Shown here in pieces: positions 6,025 through 10,984 of a stretch of 10,984 bases of DNA. The DNA lies in contig JAODGP010000078.1 in NCBI GenBank assembly GCA_025464345.1, positions 1 to 10,984 on the forward strand, read 5' to 3'. The stretch comes from Methanosarcinales archaeon (GTDB lineage: Archaea; Halobacteriota; Syntropharchaeia; Alkanophagales; Methanospirareceae). The notes under the pieces are model-generated. The model worked only from the letters and a program-made list of their open reading frames with translations, had not been told where the DNA came from and made no database searches. Both the position numbers and the translations under genes were made by a program. The first letter of the stretch is position 1. Each line of letters starts with the position of its first letter.

Positions 6025-6848
6025 TGAAGAAGGTGTATGGCGTCATGGGAGACCCGATAGAGCATAGCTTATCGCCTGTTATGCATAATACCGCGTTTGA
6101 AGCGCTGGGGATAAATGCCATTTATCTCGCATTTCGTGTATCCATAGACGAGGTGGGCGATGCTATACGTGGTGCGAGAAGCCTGGGCATTGCCGGGCTC
6201 AATGTCACCATACCGCTGAAAGAGAAGGCACTCGAATTCGTCGTGCCCGATGCGTTAGCAAGCCGCATAGGTGCGATAAATACCATTGATTTCAGTACAG
6301 GCACACCCAGGGGCTACAATACCGATGGGATCGGTGCACTGAGAGTACTGAGGGAAGCGGTAGGCGAATTACATAACAAAAAGGTGTTGATACTCGGTGC
6401 AGGAGGTGCAGCACGGGCTATAGCGTTCTATCTCGATTCAGAAGGGTCTATACTGACGATAGCGAACCGCAACGTGGAACGAGCCAGACGATTAGCTTCT
6501 GCTCTTCATAATGCCGAACCAATCGGCATGGACGAGCTGGAGCGAATAAAGGATGCTGATATACTCATCAATGCCACACCTGTGGGGATGTACCCGCATG
6601 AGGATGAAACGCTCGTAGATGCGGGATTGATGCATTCCGAGCTCGTGGTCTTTGATATTGTGTATAATCCACTGGAGACGAGACTATTGAAGGAGGCGAA
6701 GAAGGCTGGTGTACGTACCCTGATAGGCGGTTTGAAGATGCTACTCTATCAGGGAGCTGCATCGTTCAGGATATGGACGGGCATGGAACCACCGTTAAGC
6801 AGTATGGAGAGAGCAGTGAGAGAAGCTCTCTCAGTGCGAGCGCCCTGA
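6009..6848 (+). CDS. aroE: Shikimate 5-dehydrogenase
   Basis: It reduces 3-dehydroshikimate to shikimate with NADPH in the pathway to aromatic amino acids. The shikimate-binding SLSPVMHN is at 20-27, NVTIPLK with the catalytic Lys at 65-71, NTDG with the catalytic Asp at 104-107, the nucleotide-binding GAGGAARA at 130-137, INATPVGM at 187-194 and GGLKMLLYQGA at 240-250. The 279-residue length is normal. GGAGATG (5994-6000), eight bases upstream, supports the start at 6009, which overlaps hypC. In-frame ATGs at 6021, forming ATGA with the hypC stop, and at 6024 fit the family N-terminus equally well. Pairing with hypC has no obvious pathway logic and probably reflects a housekeeping operon. 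Confidence 0.96.
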   Translation: MFSEMMKKVYGVMGDPIEHSLSPVMHNTAFEALGINAIYLAFRVSIDEVGDAIRGARSLGIAGLNVTIPLKEKALEFVVPDALASRIGAINTIDFSTGTPRGYNTDGIGALRVLREAVGELHNKKVLILGAGGAARAIAFYLDSEGSILTIANRNVERARRLASALHNAEPIGMDELERIKDADILINATPVGMYPHEDETLVDAGLMHSELVVFDIVYNPLETRLLKEAKKAGVRTLIGGLKMLLYQGAASFRIWTGMEPPLSSMERAVREALSVRAP

Positions 6849-6853
6849 GAGGG
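6826..6853 (+). terminator. Hairpin at the aroE stop codon
   Basis: CTCTCAG (6828-6834) pairs with CTGAGAG (6845-6851), extendable by one G-U and one C-G pair, with a 10-base loop. The aroE stop TGA lies in the right arm. No T-run follows on the plus strand, so it may protect the 3' end rather than terminate transcription. Confidence 0.4.
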
Positions 6854-6854
6854 T

Positions 6855-6865
6855 AAAAACAAAAA
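6855..6865 (-). terminator. Oligo-T terminator for the kinase/GTPase operon
   Basis: On the minus strand this reads TTTTTGTTTTT, about 140 bases past the GTPase stop. Runs of five T residues are enough to stop archaeal RNA polymerase. It lies against the aroE hairpin, so minus-strand transcripts should end just before entering aroE. Confidence 0.5.
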
Positions 6866-7005
6866 TAATAGAACAATGAAGCGAATAAGGATGGCTATTG
6901 CCCCACATGCTCTTTCAGTTGATAAGGATGCTTCTATACATCTGCACCAAATCAATACCTGGGGTTCTAACTCAGAAAAACAGAAACGGCACCCGTTATG
7001 ATGAT

Positions 7006-8106
7006 TTATCTCCTTACCACAATCGTCACTATATCACCATCTGCGAGTACATGAGATAATCCCACACGCTGACCTGCATGCCTTGCGGAACGTCCCCATA
7101 CGCGGGCATAGCGGAATCTGGCGATGAAATCACGGTGAATCGCGGCACAGACATCGGCAATAGTGGCTTCTCGTCTGAGTACCAGCGGGTTTTCCATATC
7201 TGGTGTACCGCCCTGCGGTCGCATGTATATCTGTAAGAAGCCCAGCGTGTTGTAGATACGCTCTTTCAGTGCCTCCAGGTTGAGTTCACGCTCAGCTGAG
7301 ATGAATATCGCATCAGGGAAGCACTGCCTGAGCCGCTCAACCATGAACGGCTCTGCAAGGTCGGTCTTGTTCAGCACGGTGATGGCATCTATATATCTAC
7401 GATTGCCGGTGACCACATCTATGAACTGCTCAACGGTGAGTCCTTCCTCTCTTATGAGAACCTCAGCATTGTGTATCCTGTATTCCATCAGCACTGCTCG
7501 AATGAGAGCATCATCGAGCTCATGCTTCACCGTGCTCTCTATCCTTATCCCGCCACGGTCCAATTTGCGTATGCTCACGTCAGGTGCTCGCGCATTTACA
7601 CGAATACCCGCATTATACAGCTCCTCCAGGAGTGTTTCATACTGTTTTGTGGCATCATGAGCCGCATCGAGCAGGATGAGTATCAAATCAGCATTCCTTA
7701 ACGCAGAGAGCACTTCTCTCCCCCTGCCACGACCGTAAGAAGCGCCGGGTATCAGCCCTGGCACATCCAGTATCTGGATGCGTGTGCCCCTGTAATGTAG
7801 CATACCGGGAATGACTCTCAGTGTGGTGAAGTCATAGGAAGCGACCTCGGCACTGGCACTGGTGAGGCGATTGAGCAGTGTGGACTTACCGACCGAAGGA
7901 TAACCGACCATTGCGACGGTGGCATCTCCTGTTCTCTTAACATCAAAACCCGCATCTGCACTACGCACACGTGCCAGTTTGCTCGCTCTCAATCGTGCAA
8001 GCTTCGCCTTCAGCCGCCCGATATGATGTGATGTTGCCTTGTTGTATGGCGTCCTTCTTATTTCGTCCTCAATCCGCTTTATTTCTTCCTCTATGTCAGT
8101 GCTCAT
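7006..8106 (-). CDS. DRG/Obg-family GTPase with C-terminal TGS domain
   Basis: This 366-residue protein matches archaeal DRG GTPases in length and domain order. Residues 1-48 form a charged helical region. The G domain has G1 GYPSVGKS (68-75), switch I DFTT (92-95), G3 DVPGLIPGA (114-122) followed by a glycine- and arginine-rich GRGRGRE, G4 NKTD (246-249) and G5 SAE (270-272). An insertion of the usual type lies between G3 and G4. The TGS domain covers about 293-366. Eukaryotic DRG proteins act on ribosomes during translation, and a similar role here is inferred. The gene overlaps the upstream kinase gene by 11 bases, so translation is probably coupled. Confidence 0.95.
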   Translation of the reverse strand: MSTDIEEEIKRIEDEIRRTPYNKATSHHIGRLKAKLARLRASKLARVRSADAGFDVKRTGDATVAMVGYPSVGKSTLLNRLTSASAEVASYDFTTLRVIPGMLHYRGTRIQILDVPGLIPGASYGRGRGREVLSALRNADLILILLDAAHDATKQYETLLEELYNAGIRVNARAPDVSIRKLDRGGIRIESTVKHELDDALIRAVLMEYRIHNAEVLIREEGLTVEQFIDVVTGNRRYIDAITVLNKTDLAEPFMVERLRQCFPDAIFISAERELNLEALKERIYNTLGFLQIYMRPQGGTPDMENPLVLRREATIADVCAAIHRDFIARFRYARVWGRSARHAGQRVGLSHVLADGDIVTIVVRR

Positions 8107-8947
8107 TTCGCCTGCGCTCTTCGTACCTCTCGGTCAGCTTGATCCGCGCGGGTATTATTCTCCTCACGGGCTCTTCAACCGGCGTGAATATCTCCACCGA
8201 TCTCACACTCCGCAGTATTCCAAGACCAAGACATGCACCGTTATTGGCATCATCACCAAAGAGCCCGACAAGTGCACCTGCCTCTGGCTCACCCTCTATA
8301 ATTGCGGATGCAAAAGCACGAAGCCGTGCATTTCTGAAATATCGCCTGTATGATGTGGTACGCATTCGCCGCCGCTCCTCTCGCGTCCTCAGCACCACGT
8401 GTTCATCAACCCGCAACATCAGCAGGTTACCGGGCACGGTCAGCCGCTGGATTATCCCTCCCAGTTCGCTATATCGTTCAATGGCGATGATAAGTGCCGG
8501 GCGAACACAGGCTATCTCACGCAATTTGAAGTTACAGGCTTCTTCACCCTCCACCCACCCGGTTGAATCAACGATTATAATATCCGGGCTGAGCGCTCTG
8601 GCATCATGCACCGCAGCGGCTATGCCACGCAGGCAAGCACCGATACAACTTGCGGGGGAGGTATCACCTGCGAAATAAAGCCTGCTGGCTGGTATATCGT
8701 ACAGTTTCCCTATTTGCCCGTCACGCTTACACATGCCCATACCGATACAGCATGGCGGACCTATATCACTCTGTCCTACATCTGCGTCTATTATCGCCAC
8801 TTCCAGCCCGAGAGCACAGCACATGTTCGCTATTTCGGTTACCGTATGGGTCTTACCCACATCTGTACAGCCGAGCATATAAATAAGCGGCTGATGTGTT
8901 CTGTTGAGTATGTCAAGCACCGCTCGTGCAACGATATTGTTCGTCAT
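8096..8947 (-). CDS. Clp1/GRC3-type polynucleotide 5'-hydroxyl kinase
   Basis: A 283-residue P-loop protein. It has Walker A GCTDVGKT (26-33), the family hallmark DADVGQSDIGPP (54-65) and a Walker B-like IIIVDSTGWV (123-132). The DxDxGQ..IGPP motif is characteristic of Clp1, NOL9 and GRC3, which phosphorylate 5'-hydroxyl ends of RNA or DNA; an archaeal homologue is known to have this activity. The C-terminal third (about 170-283) is less conserved. Probable roles are RNA end healing or pre-tRNA or pre-rRNA processing, inferred from the family. It is the first gene of a two-gene operon with the DRG GTPase, tying RNA processing to translation. The start at 8947 fits, with AT-rich promoter-like sequence just upstream. 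Confidence 0.9.
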   Translation of the reverse strand: MTNNIVARAVLDILNRTHQPLIYMLGCTDVGKTHTVTEIANMCCALGLEVAIIDADVGQSDIGPPCCIGMGMCKRDGQIGKLYDIPASRLYFAGDTSPASCIGACLRGIAAAVHDARALSPDIIIVDSTGWVEGEEACNFKLREIACVRPALIIAIERYSELGGIIQRLTVPGNLLMLRVDEHVVLRTREERRRMRTTSYRRYFRNARLRAFASAIIEGEPEAGALVGLFGDDANNGACLGLGILRSVRSVEIFTPVEEPVRRIIPARIKLTERYEERRRNEH

Positions 8948-9064
8948 CCCTATTGCTTCGTTTATAATCTATTCGCCAGTATTAAAAGAATTGAAGAAGC
9001 GGCACAGCATGGAAAGTTTTATGTATATTCTTTACTTTAGAAGAAGTAAGCAGGGGAGAAGGAG
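8948..9064. promoter_or_regulatory. Divergent promoter region (kinase operon / acetyl-CoA synthetase)
   Basis: For the plus strand, TTTATGTATATT (9018-9029) is a likely TATA box. It would start transcripts near 9050, just before the ribosome binding site. For the minus strand, AGTATTAAAA (8979-8988) and TTTATAA (8961-8967), as written on the plus strand, are both TATA-like, and which one is used is unclear. No clear operator repeat was seen. Confidence 0.5.
9053..9058 (+). promoter_or_regulatory. Shine-Dalgarno site of the acetyl-CoA synthetase gene
   Basis: GGGGAG lies six bases before the ATG at 9065. This gene thus appears to use a led message with a ribosome binding site, unlike the leaderless genes to the left. 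A second GGAG touches the ATG and is too close to serve. Confidence 0.55.
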
Positions 9065-10978
9065 ATGGGAGGTAAATTTTATCCTGTAAAAGGCTATATA
9101 GACTTCCTGAAGGCTGCAAGCTCGGACATTGAGAGTTTCTGGGCGAGAGAGGCATCGAAATTAGAGTGGTTCAAACACTGGGACAGGGTTCTGGAATGGG
9201 AAGAGCCGTTTGCAAAATGGTTCGCAGGAGGTATGCTCAATGCGTCTTACCTGTGCGTGGATAAACACTTATACTCATGGCATAAGAACAAGGTGGCTCT
9301 GTACTGGGAAGACGAGGAAGGGCACACAAAGGCGCTCAGCTATTTCCAGCTCTACCGGGAAGTGAACAGGTTTGCTTCCATGCTGCGCAATCTCGGTGTG
9401 AATAAAGGTGACAGGGTCGTTTTATACATGCCAATGATTCCTGAATTACCGATTGCAATGCTCGCATCCGCAAGAATAGGCGCTATCCATACGGTTGTAT
9501 TCTCAGGTTTCAGCAGCCAGGCTCTTGCGGATAGAATTAATGACACATCAGCAGAAATACTGATAACTGCGGACTTTGGAAAGAGAAGGGGAAGATTGAT
9601 ACCACTCAAGGAGATAGTGGACGAAACCCTGAAACTTGCACCCACCATAAAGAAAGTGGTAGTGATAAGAAGAACGAAGGAAGCGATAAATATAGAAGAT
9701 GGCAGGGATTTCATGTATCATGAGTTAATAAAGGATGCTGAGAATTATGTTGAACCAGAGCCTCTGGAGTCCTGCCATCCATTATATATCCTCTACACAT
9801 CCGGCACCACAGGTAAGCCCAAAGGAGTCATGCACTCCACAGGTGGATATCTGGTATACAATTATGCCACATATAAGTGGGTATTCGATATCTCAGATGA
9901 GTCCATCCACTGGTGCACCGCCGATGTGGGCTGGGTAACAGGGCATTCTTCAATAGTTTATGCGCCTTTGCTACATGGAGCAACAGTGCTTATGTTCGAG
10001 GGCACACCTGATTATCCTGATCCGGGCGTGTGGTGGAGGATAATAGAGAAGTACGGGGTCACAATCTTTTATACGAGTCCAACAGCGATCAGGATGCTCA
10101 TGCGTTATGGCGAGGAGTGGTTGAAGAATTACGATTTGAGCAGTTTGAAGATCCTGGGTTCTGTTGGTGAACCTATAAACCCGGAGGTATGGAGATGGTA
10201 TTATAAAAATGTAGGAGGAGAGAGGTGTCCGATAGTGGATACATGGTGGCAGACGGAGACAGGGGGGATAATGATCTCGCCCGCTCCGGGCATGGAGCTC
10301 ATACCACTCAAGCCGGGTTCTGTAACACTGCCACTGCCCGGTATAGATGCTGAAGTGGTGGACGAAGAGGGAAAACCGGTAAGTGCGGGGATAAAAGGCT
10401 ATCTGGTGATAAGGAAACCATGGCCGGGGATGCTGATGGGGCTTTACAGGGATCCTGAGAGATACAGGGAGGTATACTGGTCGAGATTTAAGGGCATGTA
10501 TTATACCGGAGACTATGCGATGAAGGACGAGGAGGGCTATTTCTGGATATTTGGCAGGGCTGATGAGGTAATAAAAGTGGCAGGGCACAGGCTCGGCACC
10601 GCGGAGATAGAGAGTGCGGTGGTATCGGCACCTTTTGTGGCTGAAGCAGCCGTGATAGGCAAGCCTGACCCGATAAAAGGAGAGGTTATAGTTGTATTTG
10701 TGATATTGAAGGAGGGGCATAAGCCAGGAGATGAGCTGAGGGGAGAGATAATCAGACATGTTCGTGAGCATATAGGACCGATTGCTACGCCAGATGAGGT
10801 TCATTTCGTCGCTAAACTCCCCAAAACGAGGTCGGGGAAGATAATGAGGCGGTTATTGAAGGCTGTGATAATGGATAAGCCCATAGGTGACATCACAACA
10901 CTCGAAGATGAAGCTTCGATAGAGGAGGTGAAGAGTGTTTATGAGGAATTCAAGCATATTATGAAAAGCAGATTATGA
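9065..10978 (+). CDS. acs: Acetyl-CoA synthetase, AMP-forming
   Basis: It activates acetate to acetyl-CoA through acetyl-AMP, using ATP and CoA. The 637-residue length is normal. The N-terminal domain includes FWAREASKLEWFKHWDRVLEW (about 25-45). The ATP-binding loop is YTSGTTGKPKG (244-254), and GSVGEP is at 365-370. DTWWQTETGG (392-401) carries the Trp that in true acetyl-CoA synthetases narrows the pocket to acetate. YYTGD (479-483) and GRADEVIKVAGHRLGTAEIES (497-517) mark the hinge and C-terminal domain. The catalytic Lys is in RSGK (589-592), the usual target of lysine acetylation. The gene stands alone with its own promoter. In an anaerobic archaeon it would serve acetate assimilation. 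Propionate cannot be wholly excluded as a substrate. Confidence 0.96.
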   Translation: MGGKFYPVKGYIDFLKAASSDIESFWAREASKLEWFKHWDRVLEWEEPFAKWFAGGMLNASYLCVDKHLYSWHKNKVALYWEDEEGHTKALSYFQLYREVNRFASMLRNLGVNKGDRVVLYMPMIPELPIAMLASARIGAIHTVVFSGFSSQALADRINDTSAEILITADFGKRRGRLIPLKEIVDETLKLAPTIKKVVVIRRTKEAINIEDGRDFMYHELIKDAENYVEPEPLESCHPLYILYTSGTTGKPKGVMHSTGGYLVYNYATYKWVFDISDESIHWCTADVGWVTGHSSIVYAPLLHGATVLMFEGTPDYPDPGVWWRIIEKYGVTIFYTSPTAIRMLMRYGEEWLKNYDLSSLKILGSVGEPINPEVWRWYYKNVGGERCPIVDTWWQTETGGIMISPAPGMELIPLKPGSVTLPLPGIDAEVVDEEGKPVSAGIKGYLVIRKPWPGMLMGLYRDPERYREVYWSRFKGMYYTGDYAMKDEEGYFWIFGRADEVIKVAGHRLGTAEIESAVVSAPFVAEAAVIGKPDPIKGEVIVVFVILKEGHKPGDELRGEIIRHVREHIGPIATPDEVHFVAKLPKTRSGKIMRRLLKAVIMDKPIGDITTLEDEASIEEVKSVYEEFKHIMKSRL

Positions 10979-10984
10979 AAAGCA
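10958..10984 (+). repeat. Tandem 13-base repeat at the end of acs
   Basis: ATTATGAAAAGCA occurs at 10958-10970 and again at 10972-10984, one G apart. The acs stop TGA lies in the second copy, where the frame differs from the first. An ATGA at 10975-10978 could also start a further gene running off the window. Confidence 0.6.

Noticed and set aside
7971..8678. Long plus-strand open frame of 235 codons opposite the kinase and GTPase genes
   Set aside because: It is antisense to two strongly recognised genes, shows low-complexity Ser/Arg-rich translation and has no recognisable domain. It is a shadow of the coding bias on the other strand.
9971..10804. Minus-strand open frame of 277 codons inside acs
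   Set aside because: It lies wholly within a well-conserved acetyl-CoA synthetase, and its translation is rich in Tyr, His and Arg with no motif.

Overview
The window looks like ordinary chromosome from an anaerobic euryarchaeon. Signs of an archaeon are: a type IV pilin with the archaeal VSPVIG N-terminus, two GvpD/KaiC-type ATPases, a Clp1/GRC3-type polynucleotide kinase beside a DRG-type GTPase with a TGS domain, and TATA-like boxes about 25-27 bases before several start codons with no Shine-Dalgarno sequence (leaderless transcripts). A surface protein with a choice-of-anchor U domain, HypC and an AMP-forming acetyl-CoA synthetase would suit a methanogen- or ANME-related lineage (Syntrophoarchaeia, Methanophagales or similar). 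That placement is inference from general resemblance only.

Layout. Positions 2-592 hold the 3' end of a secreted, surface-anchored FG-GAP/choice-of-anchor U protein, closed by a hairpin and T-run. A small type IV pilin-like gene follows (636-1088). Positions 1207-4329 form the most distinctive block: two paralogous GvpD/KaiC-like ATPases facing each other tail to tail with 17 bases between their stops, and a winged-helix regulator upstream of the second. The regulator diverges from hisS (4367-5650), and the two share a 37-base promoter region. Then come hypC and aroE (5797-6848), overlapping by 16 bases. A two-gene minus-strand operon follows (8947 down to 7006): a polynucleotide kinase and a DRG GTPase overlapping by 11 bases. 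The last gene is a complete acetyl-CoA synthetase on the plus strand (9065-10978).

How it fits together. Most genes are housekeeping: histidyl-tRNA charging, the shikimate pathway, NiFe-hydrogenase maturation, RNA 5'-phosphorylation, a translation-linked GTPase and acetate activation. The part that could be an under-described system is the ATPase pair with its winged-helix gene. Both ATPases keep an N-terminal P-loop. In both, the second RecA-like domain keeps the KaiC-style entry motif but has lost its P-loop, and the site where KaiC carries a Glu-Glu pair seems changed. No gas-vesicle structural gene is present, so a signalling or regulatory role, perhaps linked to the nearby pilin and surface protein, is more plausible than gas-vesicle control.

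No rRNA, tRNA, CRISPR array, transposase or integrase was recognised. No gene-free stretch exceeds 300 bases; the largest are 5651-5796, 6849-7005, 1089-1206 and 8948-9064.
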